Source: Alistipes sp. | Lineage (GTDB): Bacteria; Bacteroidota; Bacteroidia; Bacteroidales; Rikenellaceae | DNA length: 64,000 nt | Direction of reading: 5' to 3' | Assembly (NCBI GenBank): GCA_022782405.1 | Contig: JALFNK010000013.1 | Location: forward strand, 186,001-250,000 | Part shown: positions 51,322-61,548 of the stretch, in pieces | How positions within the stretch are numbered: position 1 is the first letter of the stretch | Layout of the letters: each line of letters begins with the position of its first letter | Translations under genes and position numbers: made by a program | The notes under the pieces: generated by a model | Told to the model about the DNA's origin: nothing | The model's input: only the letters and a program-made list of their open reading frames with translations | The model's database searches: none

Positions 51322-51995
51322 GGCCGGACAAGTTTGTAACCGAAGCCGTAAACAGCACGGATCTCGATGTCGGCACCGGCCTGCTCCAGCTTGCGCCGCA
51401 GGTTTTTCATCTGCGCATAGACGAAATCGAAATTATCGGCCTGGTCGATATGGTCGCCCCAGACCCCCTCGGCCAATGCCGCCTTGTCGATCGTATGGTT
51501 CGGCCGGGCCATGAAATAGTGCAGGATATCGTACTCCTTGCGCAGCAGTTCCACGTCGCGGCCCGCTATCTCGACCCGGCGGCTATCGGGCCACAGGCGG
51601 ACATTTCCCGCCTCGAGGTACTGGCGCCCCTGCTGCCGGTGGCGCCGCATGACGCTCCGGATGCGGGCACTCAGCTCCGCAAGATGGAACGGCTTGGGGA
51701 GATAGTCGTCGGCCCCGAGTTCCAGCCCGCCGATCTTGTCGTCGAGCGAATCGCGGGCGGAGATGATGATGACACCGGCCGACGAGGAGCGCCGCTTGAG
51801 CTCCTCCAGAAGCCGCAGGCCGCTGCCGTCGGGCAGCATGATATCCAGCAGGATACAGTCGTAATCGTATGCGGCGATCTTGTCGAGCCCCGAAGCATAG
51901 TCCGCAGCCAGCTCGACGACATACTGCTCCCGGCGCAGCGTCTGCGCCATGATCTCCCGCAGGGAGGGTTCATCTTCGACAATCAGAATCTTCAT
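51318..51995 (-). CDS. OmpR-family response regulator
   Basis: The product has 225 residues. The receiver has acidic pocket VEDE, phospho-acceptor Asp51 in YDCILLDIMLPDGSG and Lys101 in ADDYLPKPF. The C-terminal winged helix includes LRKEYDILHYFMARPNHTID and AVYGFGYKLVRP. It is first in the two-gene operon. A TATTTTTG box on the minus strand lies at 52013-52020. Confidence 0.95.
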   Translation of the reverse strand: MKILIVEDEPSLREIMAQTLRREQYVVELAADYASGLDKIAAYDYDCILLDIMLPDGSGLRLLEELKRRSSSAGVIIISARDSLDDKIGGLELGADDYLPKPFHLAELSARIRSVMRRHRQQGRQYLEAGNVRLWPDSRRVEIAGRDVELLRKEYDILHYFMARPNHTIDKAALAEGVWGDHIDQADNFDFVYAQMKNLRRKLEQAGADIEIRAVYGFGYKLVRP

Positions 51996-52055
51996 AACAT
52001 CCGCTTTGGGGACAAAAATAGGGGCCGAATCCGAAAGGAAACCGAAATACGCACC

Positions 52056-53060
52056 TCACAACTGCCCCGTGCATTCGAAATAGCGCCGGAGGACCAGCAG
52101 CGAAATCAGCTTTTCGCGCCTTGCGTCGCGGAAGCGGTCTATATAGGCATGGGCATGGGCGATGATCGCCTCGGCCTCCTCGGGATGGGTGTCGTAATAG
52201 TGCATGCGCTCCTCCAGATCGGCGTAGTCCGGACGGATCTCGACATAATGGTAATTCGGACGGAGCGTCCCTTCCATGAACCAGGTCTCATAGGTCGGCC
52301 GCGGCATGACGGCCAGCGAATTGGTGGACATCACCCACTTGAGATTCGTGGCCACATCGTTGCCCTCGATCGCAAGGATGTAGCGGTAACGCAGATGGTC
52401 GTACATCGAAATGTGGGGAACCGTCCATTCGGGCGGCAGCGAAGGATGACGATTCGAAATCCCCGCATCGCAGCAGGTCGAACCGTAATAACGCTCCATG
52501 AAACGACGCCGCAGGTGATGGTTCGGATGGTGGCAGTTGATCGCACAGCGGAAGATGGCGCGGTTCTCCTTCTCACGGAAGGGAACGGCATCCTTCAAAA
52601 AGACAAAATGGCGGAATTTGTCGAGGTTGAGCAGCACCGAGTTGGCGTTGTTTCCGGCAATCGGACGACTCTTGACGATGGAGGGGACCGACGGTATGTG
52701 CGTTACGTCGCCGGGAATCATGTTCCACAGCAGATCGTCATCGAACCAGCGCGTAAATTCGTAGCTGTCGAAGAAATAGGCCGTCCGCACCCCCCGGCCG
52801 AAACAATGGTCACCGAGCCGGTGCGCCTCGGAGGGCGGCAGCACCGACCCTTCCGACAGACGGTTGTAATACGCCGCACGCCGGAGAATCTCCTCCCGGT
52901 CATCGCGCCGGTCGATCTCGGAGAGCACCTCGCCGAGACGCCGCTGCAGCAGCGCATGCGGTACGGCATAACGCGCGAAATTCCGTATGAAATAGAAGAG
53001 CTTGACGGGTTTGTTGTGCAGGATGCGGTTCAGGTCGTTCATGGCGTTCATCTGCGGCAT
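52056..53060 (-). CDS. GT90/CAP10-like glycosyltransferase
   Basis: The product has 334 residues from 53060. A TAACTTTG box at 53065-53072 would start transcription at or inside that ATG, so 53051 or 53042 (MNDLNRILHNKPVKLFYF) may be the true start. The GT90 pattern is seen: PSIVKSRPIAGNNANSVLLNL, FREKENRAIFRCAIN, HISMYDHLRYRYILAIEGNDVATNLKWVM and MPRPTYETWFMEG. Such enzymes add xylose, glucose or other sugars to LPS or capsule in the cytosol. The acceptor is unknown. Confidence 0.87.
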   Translation of the reverse strand: MPQMNAMNDLNRILHNKPVKLFYFIRNFARYAVPHALLQRRLGEVLSEIDRRDDREEILRRAAYYNRLSEGSVLPPSEAHRLGDHCFGRGVRTAYFFDSYEFTRWFDDDLLWNMIPGDVTHIPSVPSIVKSRPIAGNNANSVLLNLDKFRHFVFLKDAVPFREKENRAIFRCAINCHHPNHHLRRRFMERYYGSTCCDAGISNRHPSLPPEWTVPHISMYDHLRYRYILAIEGNDVATNLKWVMSTNSLAVMPRPTYETWFMEGTLRPNYHYVEIRPDYADLEERMHYYDTHPEEAEAIIAHAHAYIDRFRDARREKLISLLVLRRYFECTGQL

Positions 53061-53117
53061 AGGACAAAGTTAGAAATTTTCTGCGGACAATCGCCGGGAA
53101 ATCCCGCGGAACAGCGC

Positions 53118-53153
53118 AAAAAAAGACGGGAACCGCATTCATCGGTTCCCGTC
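53118..53153 (-). terminator. Intrinsic terminator after fabH
   Basis: An 11-bp perfect stem GACGGGAACCG (53125-53135) with 53143-53153 is followed on the minus strand by T7 (complement of 53118-53124). Confidence 0.9.
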
Positions 53154-53174
53154 CGGATCTTGCAAACAGTCGGA

Positions 53175-54182
53175 TCAGGCCTTCTCGCCGTCGTAAGCCC
53201 ACTTGACGTAGATGGCGCCCCAGGTATAACCGCCGCCGAAAGCCGACAGAATCAGGTTATCGCCCTTGCGGAGCTCCTTCTCGTAATCATAAAGGCACGA
53301 GGGGATCGTCGCAGCCGTCGTGTTGCCGTTGCGGTCGATGTTGATCATGCACTTGTCAGCCGTGATGCCCATACGGCGCGCCGTAGCGTCGATGATGCGC
53401 AGGTTTGCCTGATGCGGAACCAGATAACGGATGTCGTCCGACGAAAGGTTGTGACGCTCCATCATCTCGACCGAAACGTCGGCCATCTTCGACACGGCAG
53501 CCTTGAAGACCGCATGTCCGTCCCAGGTGATCGTATGCCAGTTGTTCTGTACCGTCTCGATCGATGCCGGATAACGCGATCCGCCGGCCTTCATGTAGAG
53601 CTGCAGTTCGCCCGAGCCGTCCGAACGAAGAATCGAGTCGATGACACCCAGGCCCTCCGTATTGGGCTCGAGGAGTACGGCGGCCGCACCGTCGCCGAAA
53701 ATCGGACAGGTCGAACGGTCCGTATAATCGACGATCGACGACATCTTGTCGGCACCGACGACGATGACCTTCTTGCTCGTACCGGCCTCGATGAACTTGG
53801 CTCCGGTCGTCAGCGCAAAGAGGAAGCCGCTGCAGGCGGCCGAAACATCGTATGCAAAGGCGTTCTTGCAACCGGCCTGGTCGGCGATCAGGTTGCCCGT
53901 CGAGGGGAAGAACATGTCGGGGGTTACCGTCGCACAGATCACCGCATCGATATCCATCGGATCCACGCCCGTTTTGTCAAGCAGGTTGATCACCGCGCGG
54001 GCTCCCATATAGGAGGTACCCACACCCTCACCCTTGAGGATATGGCGCGTTTTCACGCCGATATGCGACATGATCCATTCGTCGCTCGTATCGACCATCC
54101 GGCTCAATTCATCGTTGGTCAGGATGTAGTCGGGAAGATACTCCCCCACACCCGTGATCGCTGCTGTTATCTTCTTGCTCAT
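53175..54182 (-). CDS. fabH: Beta-ketoacyl-ACP synthase III
   Basis: The product has 335 residues from the ATG at 54182; the longer frame overlaps plsX. The catalytic triad is Cys117 ([12 protein letters not shown]), His257 (VPHQANLRI) and Asn287 ([11 protein letters not shown]). It condenses acyl-CoA, usually acetyl-CoA, with malonyl-ACP to begin fatty acid synthesis. It is the last gene of yceD-rpmF-plsX-fabH, 26 bases after plsX. Confidence 0.96.
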   Translation of the reverse strand: MSKKITAAITGVGEYLPDYILTNDELSRMVDTSDEWIMSHIGVKTRHILKGEGVGTSYMGARAVINLLDKTGVDPMDIDAVICATVTPDMFFPSTGNLIADQAGCKNAFAYDVSAACSGFLFALTTGAKFIEAGTSKKVIVVGADKMSSIVDYTDRSTCPIFGDGAAAVLLEPNTEGLGVIDSILRSDGSGELQLYMKAGGSRYPASIETVQNNWHTITWDGHAVFKAAVSKMADVSVEMMERHNLSSDDIRYLVPHQANLRIIDATARRMGITADKCMINIDRNGNTTAATIPSCLYDYEKELRKGDNLILSAFGGGYTWGAIYVKWAYDGEKA

Positions 54183-54208
54183 TGACTTCTTGTTTACCTG
54201 GTTTCTCT

Positions 54209-55156
54209 TTAATTTTGGAACGCTTGCCGCAGTTTGGCCGTAAGGCCGGCCTTGACCACCTGCTCGGTCGAGAGGATCATGCTCCGGATCGCCTTGGGCG
54301 ACGAACATCCATGACCGATGACGACAGGTGCATTGACTCCCAAGACGGGAGTGCCGCCCACGTTCTCGTAATTCATGGCATCCCAGAAAGCGTTTCCGCC
54401 TCCCAGCGCCTTGTTGATGCGATAGAGCCCCTCGGCCATCTTCAGCACCGTATTGCCGACGAATCCGTCACAGACGATCACGTCGGCAACCTTGCCCGAA
54501 AAGATGTGCGACCCCTCGACGTTGCCGACAAAACGGATCCGCGGCTCGGCCTTCAGCAGTTCATAGGTAGCCTTCGACTGGGCATTGCCCTTGGTCTCCT
54601 CTTCGCCGATGTTGAGTATGGCCACGCGGGGACTCTCGATGCCCAGCACGGACTCGGCATAGATCGAGCCGATCACACCGTACTGCGCCAGCACCTCGGG
54701 TTTGCAGTCCACGTTGAGCCCGACATCGAGCAACAGCGCCGGACGACCCGAAGCCGTAGGTACGATCGAGGAAATCGTAGGACGGATCACTCCGTCGATC
54801 GGTTTGACGGCATACATCGAGCCGACCATCATCGCTCCGGTGGAACCGGCGCTTGCGAATCCGTCGATACCGCCCTTGGCCAGATAGCCGAAGCCCACCG
54901 TAATGCTCGAATCGCTCTTGGCCTGAAAAGCCTTGGCCGGATGGTCGCCCATCTCGATGACCTCGGTCGTCGCCACGATGTCGAAGCGTTCGGCAGGACA
55001 TCCCTCGGACGCCAGGACGGCACGGATCCGCTGCTCGTCGCCGAACAGCACGATACGGCTCTCGGCCCCGATCGCGTCGAGCGCTATGACAGCACCCTTG
55101 ACGGCTGCCTCGGGAGCAAAATCGCCACCCATGGCATCTACACCTATTTTTAACAT
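54209..55156 (-). CDS. plsX: Phosphate acyltransferase PlsX
   Basis: The product has 315 residues from the ATG at 55156 ([15 protein letters not shown]). Family motifs include [33 protein letters not shown] and [16 protein letters not shown]. It makes acyl-phosphate from acyl-ACP for phospholipid synthesis at the membrane. It lies between rpmF (142-base gap) and fabH. Confidence 0.96.
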   Translation of the reverse strand: MLKIGVDAMGGDFAPEAAVKGAVIALDAIGAESRIVLFGDEQRIRAVLASEGCPAERFDIVATTEVIEMGDHPAKAFQAKSDSSITVGFGYLAKGGIDGFASAGSTGAMMVGSMYAVKPIDGVIRPTISSIVPTASGRPALLLDVGLNVDCKPEVLAQYGVIGSIYAESVLGIESPRVAILNIGEEETKGNAQSKATYELLKAEPRIRFVGNVEGSHIFSGKVADVIVCDGFVGNTVLKMAEGLYRINKALGGGNAFWDAMNYENVGGTPVLGVNAPVVIGHGCSSPKAIRSMILSTEQVVKAGLTAKLRQAFQN

Positions 55157-55298
55157 TTTCGTGCGATTTGGTTTGTAAACCGGGCTGCATGCCGCACACA
55201 TACCGGAACGAGGATTCCGGCACGGTCTGCCACACAGTCCTTTCGGAAACCGAAAAAGAGACACTCCTCCGGGGAGCGCTCCCTCGGAAGGAACCGAA

Positions 55299-55484
55299 CT
55301 ATTCGGCAGCCTTCTTCTCGATGGCGAGCTTGCCGCGGTAGAAACCGCACTCGGGGCATACGCGGTGATACAGCACGGCTGCACCGCAGTTCGAACAGGT
55401 TACGACCGTCGGAACGACAGCCTTGTAGTGGGTTCTGCGCTTGTCGCGTCGCGTCGACGAGACTTTGTGTTTAGGATGTGCCAT
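55299..55484 (-). CDS. rpmF: 50S ribosomal protein L32
   Basis: The product has 61 residues. It begins MAHPKHKVSSTRRDKRRTHY and has the zinc knuckle CSNCGAAVLYHRVCPECG. It lies between yceD and plsX in the conserved order linking ribosome and fatty acid synthesis. Confidence 0.97.
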   Translation of the reverse strand: MAHPKHKVSSTRRDKRRTHYKAVVPTVVTCSNCGAAVLYHRVCPECGFYRGKLAIEKKAAE

Positions 55485-55520
55485 TTTACAATGTAATTAT
55501 AAGTTTAACGTTTTTCGCGT

Positions 55521-56123
55521 TCAATCTTTCGTCGTTTCCGTCTCCGCAGGCTTTCCGCCGGCGGCCTCCTCCTCGGTCATGCGATCCCGCAGGGCAGCCA
55601 GCTTGGCCCACTCCCCTTCGCGCAACTCCGCATTTCCGGCCTCGGCCTCGGCCTCGATCGAGGCGAATTCCTCGTCCGAGACAATACGGAAACGTTTGAG
55701 CATATCCGGATCACACTCCCCGTCGGGATGCACCCGCTGGTAGGGAAGCGAGAGGACGATGCTTTCATAAATGTACTGCGCGAGATCAACCTCCTCCTCG
55801 CCGGGAACGAGCCACAGCTCTTCACCGTCGTACTCGTGCTCCTGTTCGGAGAAACGGACCGGCAGCGTACTTTCGAAGTCGATCGGAATACGGCAGTCCT
55901 CCAGACAGCGGTCGCATGCCACAACGACATGACCCGTAATCCGGATGTCAAGCATCAGCATCGCCTCGGAGCGCTCCATATCGACCTCGACCCGACAGTC
56001 TCCGTCCTTGATTTCCGCGCTTCCGAAGGCGTCGAACAGGTTTTTCCCGACCTCGAAACGGAATTCGTGGTGCCCGTTCTTAAGCCCCGCAAGAGCTATG
56101 GAATATTGCCGATCCACCTCCAT
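55521..56123 (-). CDS. yceD: YceD family protein (DUF177)
   Basis: The product has 200 residues. The DUF177 core is seen as LDIRITGHVVVACDRCLEDC and LVPGEEEVDLAQYIYESIVLSLPYQRVHPDGEC, where conserved Cys residues may bind metal. YceD homologues are linked to 23S rRNA or L32 function. It is the first gene of the rpmF-plsX-fabH operon and sits behind a consensus promoter. The tail (about 150-200) is acidic and helical. Confidence 0.9.
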   Translation of the reverse strand: MEVDRQYSIALAGLKNGHHEFRFEVGKNLFDAFGSAEIKDGDCRVEVDMERSEAMLMLDIRITGHVVVACDRCLEDCRIPIDFESTLPVRFSEQEHEYDGEELWLVPGEEEVDLAQYIYESIVLSLPYQRVHPDGECDPDMLKRFRIVSDEEFASIEAEAEAGNAELREGEWAKLAALRDRMTEEEAAGGKPAETETTKD

Positions 56124-56141
56124 TTATACGCATTTAGTGCG

Positions 56142-56172
56142 CAAAGTTACTAAAAATTAGAATAACTGCAAA
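56142..56172 (-). promoter_or_regulatory. Promoter of the yceD-rpmF-plsX-fabH operon
   Basis: On the minus strand TTTG (complement of 56169-56172) and TAACTTTG (complement of 56142-56149) are 19 bases apart, 18 bases before the yceD ATG. Confidence 0.75.
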
Positions 56173-56219
56173 GAAAACGACGAGTTTTAGCACCTGCGGC
56201 ACATCCCCGGGGGCAGGGA

Positions 56220-56251
56220 TTTGGCATTGACTGCGGGTTGTATTATCTTTG
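56220..56251 (+). promoter_or_regulatory. Promoter of the small hypothetical gene
   Basis: TTTG at 56220-56223 and TATCTTTG at 56244-56251 are 20 bases apart. The ATG follows only 6 bases after the -7 box. Confidence 0.75.
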
Positions 56252-56257
56252 TGGAAT

Positions 56258-56665
56258 ATGACAGCGAACAAAGGATACACGATCGAAGTATCGAGCCGCT
56301 ACGGGGAGTGGTGGCGCTACAATGTCGAACTGATGTGCGGGTGTTTCGATGCCGCAGAGCAGCGTACGGGTTTCGCCACGGCCTCATCGGAGGTCGCCGA
56401 CGTAGGTGCGAACCTTACGGAACGGCCCGCAGAGATCGCCCCGGCCCGTACCGTCCGGCTCACGGCCGAACCGTGCGACCACCTCGTGCTCTACATCTAC
56501 ATCATACCCCACACGCTGCCCCGGGGCAACGACATCGACGCCACAACCCCTTTCGAGATCGAAATCCGCATCGCCTGCGACGGGCGGCGCATCCGCACGG
56601 AAAAGCGCCGCATCAACCAGTGGTCGGGAGCCTCGATCGAGATGCGCATAGCCCGCGACGCCTGA
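56258..56665 (+). CDS. Small hypothetical protein
   Basis: The product has 135 residues from the ATG at 56258 (MTANKGYTIEVSSRYGEWWR). A start at 56249 is excluded because it lies in the promoter. There is no signal peptide or membrane segment. It is predicted beta-rich, with LVLYIYIIPHTLPRG and IRIACDGRRIRTEKRRINQW. I do not recognise the family. It is monocistronic with its own consensus promoter, which supports it being a real gene. Confidence 0.7.
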   Translation: MTANKGYTIEVSSRYGEWWRYNVELMCGCFDAAEQRTGFATASSEVADVGANLTERPAEIAPARTVRLTAEPCDHLVLYIYIIPHTLPRGNDIDATTPFEIEIRIACDGRRIRTEKRRINQWSGASIEMRIARDA

Positions 56666-56793
56666 TGCCCGCCGCACCGGCCTAAAGCAAACAGCACCTG
56701 CCAACTCCGCAACGGCAACGGCCACAGCCGCGACTACTCCTCCCGCGACAACGGTTCCGCCGCGACAAAACCCGCCGACACCCTCGCAACGAC

Positions 56794-56828
56794 AAAAAAA
56801 AGAAAGGATCCTTCGCAGGATCCTTTCT
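56794..56828 (-). terminator. Intrinsic terminator after gapA
   Basis: A perfect 12-bp stem AGAAAGGATCCT (56801-56812) with 56817-56828 and loop TCGC is followed on the minus strand by a T run (complement of 56794-56800). Confidence 0.92.
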
Positions 56829-56849
56829 CCGTTATCGTGTGATGGACGA

Positions 56850-57884
<1,035 letters not shown>

Positions 57885-57917
57885 TTAATAAAAAAACTCT
57901 CTTCGTTTTTTCCAGCG

Positions 57918-57948
57918 CAAAAGTACACACTTTCTATATTTTACGCAA
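57918..57948 (-). promoter_or_regulatory. Promoter of gapA
   Basis: On the minus strand TTTG (complement of 57945-57948) and TACTTTTG (complement of 57918-57925) are 19 bases apart. The rest of the 57867-58098 gap shows no gene. Confidence 0.75.
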
Positions 57949-58098
57949 ATAAAAATTCAAATATTTTCAGCCCCGGAAAGCCGTATCCCGACCCGGAGGT
58001 CCCGCGTTCCGCAGTTGCAGGACAGGCTGCCCGCCGCCGTGCCGCGCAACAGAACTGCCGAAGTCGCAACCACCGGTATATCCGGATATTACGCTGCT

Positions 58099-58854
58099 CT
58101 ACCTCGAAACGGCCTTAGCCCGCTTGGCCATTGCCGAAGCAAAGACGAAGTCGTTGAGTTCGGGGTTGTCGGCATGGAGAATATCCTCCTTGGTGCCCTC
58201 CCACCACTTGCGGCCCTCGTGGATGTAGACGATCTTCTCGCCGATCTCCATCACCGAGTTCATGTCGTGCGTATTGACGATCGTCGTGATGCCGTACTCC
58301 TGGGTAATCTCGTGGATCAGGTTGTCGATGACGATCGAGGTCTGCGGGTCGAGGCCCGAGTTGGGTTCGTCGCAGAACAGGTAGCGCGGATTCATCACGA
58401 TGGCCCGGGCAATGGCCACGCGCTTGATCATGCCGCCCGACAGCTCGGCCGGATAGAGATGGTTGGCATTCTCGAGCCGCACGCGGCGGAGGCAGAAATC
58501 GACGCGCTCCATCTTCTCCCGCTCGCTCTGTTCGGTAAAGAGATCCAGCGGCAGCTTGACGTTCTCCTCAACGGTCGAGCTGTCGAGCAGCGCCCCGCCC
58601 TGGAAGATCATGCCGATGTCGCGGCGGATCGACTTGCGCTCGCGGAAGCCCAGCGCCGTAAAGTTCACGTCGTCATACCAGACGCATCCCGAATCGGGTT
58701 CGTGCAGCCCTACGAGCGTCTTCAGCAGCACGGTCTTTCCCGAGCCGCTGCGCCCGATGATCAGATTTGTCTTGCCGGTCTCGAACTCGATGCTGATATC
58801 GTCGAGCACGCGGCGTCCGTCGAACGATTTGACAATATGTTCGGTCCGTATCAT
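58099..58854 (-). CDS. mlaF: MlaF-like ABC transporter ATPase
   Basis: The product has 251 residues. Walker A is LIIGRSGSGKTVLLKT, the signature is ELSGGMIKRVAIARAI, and Walker B is YLFCDEPNSGLDP with the H loop VNTHDMNSV. It belongs to the Mla/Mce lipid transport ATPases that power phospholipid movement between inner and outer membranes. It overlaps mlaE by 4 bases (ATGA). Confidence 0.93.
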   Translation of the reverse strand: MIRTEHIVKSFDGRRVLDDISIEFETGKTNLIIGRSGSGKTVLLKTLVGLHEPDSGCVWYDDVNFTALGFRERKSIRRDIGMIFQGGALLDSSTVEENVKLPLDLFTEQSEREKMERVDFCLRRVRLENANHLYPAELSGGMIKRVAIARAIVMNPRYLFCDEPNSGLDPQTSIVIDNLIHEITQEYGITTIVNTHDMNSVMEIGEKIVYIHEGRKWWEGTKEDILHADNPELNDFVFASAMAKRAKAVSR

Positions 58855-59594
58855 ATGAGCAGCACTTGGGTCAGAATCAGGTCGAAAAGCAGAATCACCA
58901 CCGAGCAGGCCACCACGGCGCGTGTCGAGGCGGCGCCCACCTCGAGCGAATTGCCCTTGGCGTAGTAGCCGAAGAAGGCCGAGATGGAGGTGATGATGTA
59001 GGCGAAGAAAACGGTCTTGATGAGCGTATAGGTGATCGAATAGGGACGGAAATCCATCAGCAGGCCATCCACATAGTCCGCCGGAATCATGATGCCCGTG
59101 GCAACGGCGATGAGCCAGCCGCCGATGACGCCGATCAGAATCGAGAGCACCGTCAGGAAGGGGAAGAAGACCATAGCGGCGACGATCTTCGGAAGGATGA
59201 GGTACGAAGCGGAATTGACACCCATGATCTCCAGGGCGTCGATCTGCTCGGTAATACGCATCGTACCGATCTCGGAGGCGATGCTCGAGCCGACCTTGCC
59301 GGCAAGGATCAGCGCCACGACAGCCGACGAGAACTCGAGGATCATCGTCTCACGCGTGGCGTAGCCGATCAGCGACTTGGGGATGAAGGGCGAATCGAGG
59401 TTGATCGACATCTGCAGGGTGATCACCGCACCGATGAAGATCGAGATGATCGCCGTCAGACCGATCGAATTGACACCCAGCGCCTCCATCTCGTAGATGA
59501 TCCGCCGGCGATAGATGACGGCCTTCTCGGGACGGGAAAAGACCTTTCCCATCAGCATGAAATAGCGGCCTATGAGTCCGAATATGCGCAGCAT
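58851..59594 (-). CDS. mlaE: MlaE-like ABC transporter permease
   Basis: The product has 247 residues with five to six membrane segments. The family pattern is VIYRRRIIYEMEALGVNSIG, VEF-type FSSAVVALILAGKVGSSIASEIGTMRITEQIDALEIMGVN (two adjoining parts), and PADYVDGLLMDFRPYSITY. It forms the membrane channel of the Mla complex with MlaF. No mlaD (MCE protein) follows in this window. The gene before it is a DUF4834 protein, 11 bases away. Confidence 0.93.
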   Translation of the reverse strand: MLRIFGLIGRYFMLMGKVFSRPEKAVIYRRRIIYEMEALGVNSIGLTAIISIFIGAVITLQMSINLDSPFIPKSLIGYATRETMILEFSSAVVALILAGKVGSSIASEIGTMRITEQIDALEIMGVNSASYLILPKIVAAMVFFPFLTVLSILIGVIGGWLIAVATGIMIPADYVDGLLMDFRPYSITYTLIKTVFFAYIITSISAFFGYYAKGNSLEVGAASTRAVVACSVVILLFDLILTQVLLI

Positions 59595-59605
59595 CTGTTA
59601 TCGTT

Positions 59606-60010
59606 CTAATCTTTGGTCTCCTCGAATTCGACATAATCGCCGACATCCTCCGAGACGCGTTTTTCGGGAGTTTCCGAAGTCCGGTGCACATGCACTTCGC
59701 CTTCACGGCGCGAAGCCCCGCCCTGCCGTGATCCGAAGCCGCCGCGGAAGCCGCCCTGCGCCCCTCCGCCGAAGTTCTGTCCGAACTGCTCCTCCATCTC
59801 GCGGCGCATGCGGGCGATCCGCCAGCGGAAGAAAAGCATGGCTGCGAGGGCCAGTAGAATCAATCCCATAAAGAAATATAGTATGAACAATGCGATGCCT
59901 TTCAGCAGGGCCGGAGCTCCCAGAGCCAGGATGAGGATCACAAGCACCGTAAGCGGATTGCGCTGCACGAACCCCGCGAGGGCATCGACGATTTCGGTTA
60001 AAAATCTCAT
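59606..60010 (-). CDS. DUF4834-like membrane protein
   Basis: The product has 134 residues. One or two hydrophobic segments (about 17-65) precede a basic helix FRWRIARMRREMEEQFGQNF, a Gly-rich low-complexity stretch, and an acidic C-terminus. It resembles the Bacteroidetes DUF4834 family of unknown function. It leads an operon with mlaE and mlaF. A TACCTTTG box on the minus strand lies at 60037-60044. Confidence 0.8.
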   Translation of the reverse strand: MRFLTEIVDALAGFVQRNPLTVLVILILALGAPALLKGIALFILYFFMGLILLALAAMLFFRWRIARMRREMEEQFGQNFGGGAQGGFRGGFGSRQGGASRREGEVHVHRTSETPEKRVSEDVGDYVEFEETKD

Positions 60011-60108
60011 TTTCGTTTTTCAGGTTTACGCCCTCACAAAGGTAGCGAAAATTATGCGGATTTCAATAAATGTCGTAAATTTGAGGCCCGAACAAATTCC
60101 ATAACGAC

Positions 60109-61458
60109 ATGCTGACCCCCCTGACCGCCATTTCGCCCATTGACGGGCGTTACCGGAACAAAACGGAAAAACTGGCAAATTATTTTTCGGAGCAGGCGCT
60201 GATCCGCTACCGCATCCGCGTCGAAGTCGAATATTTCATCGCCCTGTGCGAGCTGCCGCTGCCGCAGCTTCGGAGCGTCGATTCGGCGAAGTTCGCGGCA
60301 CTGCGGACGCTCTACACCGATTTCTCCACGGCCGACGCCGAACGCGTCAAGCAGATCGAATCGGTTACGAACCACGACGTGAAGGCCGTGGAGTATATCA
60401 TCAAGGAGAAGATGGATGCGCTCGGACTGGGCGACTGCAAGGAGTTCGTCCACTTCGGACTCACCTCGCAGGACATCAACAACACGGCCATTCCCCTTTC
60501 GATCAAGGAGGCCCTCGACGACGTATACTACCCGGCCGTCGAACAGGTCCGCAACAAGCTGGAGGACTTTGCCCGCGAGTGGAGCGGCGTGGCGATGCTC
60601 GCACGCACGCACGGACAGCCCGCCTCGCCCACGGTCCTCGGCAAGGAGTTCATGGTTTTTGTCGAGCGCCTCGACAAGCAGCTCGCACAGCTCCGCGTCA
60701 TCGCCGTTCCGGCCAAGTTCGGCGGTGCCACGGGCAACTTCAATGCCCACCATGCGGCCTACCCCGCCATCGACTGGGTAGCCTTCGCCAACCGTTTCGT
60801 CGGCGAAAAGCTGGGGCTCTGCCGTTCGCAGTACACCACGCAGATCGAGCATTACGATAACCTGGCAGCGCTGTTCGACGCCATGAAGCGCATCGACACC
60901 ATCCTGATCGACCTCTCGCGCGACATGTGGATGTACATCTCCGAGGAGTATTTCAAGCAGCAGATCAAGGCCGGCGAGGTCGGATCGAGCGCCATGCCCC
61001 ACAAGGTCAATCCGATCGACTTCGAGAATGCCGAAGGCAACCTGGGCATCGCCAATGCCGTCTTCGAGCACCTCGCATCGAAGCTCCCCGTCTCGCGCCT
61101 GCAGCGCGACCTGACCGACTCGACCGTCCTGCGCAACGTCGGCGTGCCGATGGCCCACGCTCTGATCGCCTTCCAGTCGCTCATGAAGGGCCTGGGCAAG
61201 GTGATCCTCAACCGCGAGGCGCTGGAGCGCGACCTGGAACAGAACTGGGCCGTCGTGGCCGAAGGTATCCAGACGATCCTGCGCCGCGAGGGGTATCCGA
61301 AACCGTATGAAGCCCTGAAGGCCCTCACGCGCACGAACACCCACATCACGCACGAAGCGATTGCCGCCTTCATCGAAACGCTCGATGTGGCCGAAAGTGT
61401 CAAGGAGGAGCTGCGCGCCCTCTCACCCTCGACCTACACGGGTGTTTTCCGCCAATAG
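60109..61458 (+). CDS. purB: Adenylosuccinate lyase
   Basis: The product has 449 residues. Fumarase/aspartase superfamily: ISPIDGRYRNKTEKLANYF, THGQPASPTVLGKEF and the signature GSSAMPHKVNPIDFENAEGN. It acts twice in purine synthesis, releasing fumarate from SAICAR and adenylosuccinate. A TAAATTTG box lies at 60076-60083. It is the last clearly chromosomal gene before the AT-rich mobile region. Confidence 0.97.
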   Translation: MLTPLTAISPIDGRYRNKTEKLANYFSEQALIRYRIRVEVEYFIALCELPLPQLRSVDSAKFAALRTLYTDFSTADAERVKQIESVTNHDVKAVEYIIKEKMDALGLGDCKEFVHFGLTSQDINNTAIPLSIKEALDDVYYPAVEQVRNKLEDFAREWSGVAMLARTHGQPASPTVLGKEFMVFVERLDKQLAQLRVIAVPAKFGGATGNFNAHHAAYPAIDWVAFANRFVGEKLGLCRSQYTTQIEHYDNLAALFDAMKRIDTILIDLSRDMWMYISEEYFKQQIKAGEVGSSAMPHKVNPIDFENAEGNLGIANAVFEHLASKLPVSRLQRDLTDSTVLRNVGVPMAHALIAFQSLMKGLGKVILNREALERDLEQNWAVVAEGIQTILRREGYPKPYEALKALTRTNTHITHEAIAAFIETLDVAESVKEELRALSPSTYTGVFRQ

Positions 61459-61515
61459 GCCGGCGCATCGGCACGGGGTGTTCTCCGCAGCCGCAATGAT
61501 AGACCGAAATGTCGG

Positions 61516-61548
61516 GGTCCGCGATTTTCCGATCGCGGACCTTTTGTT
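61516..61548 (+). terminator. Intrinsic terminator after purB
   Basis: A perfect 10-bp stem GGTCCGCGAT (61516-61525) with ATCGCGGACC (61532-61541) is followed by TTTTGTTT. Confidence 0.9.

Noticed and set aside
58078..58089. 12-base palindrome ATATCCGGATAT
   Set aside because: It lies directly after the mlaF stop and has no T run or partner. It is short enough to be chance.
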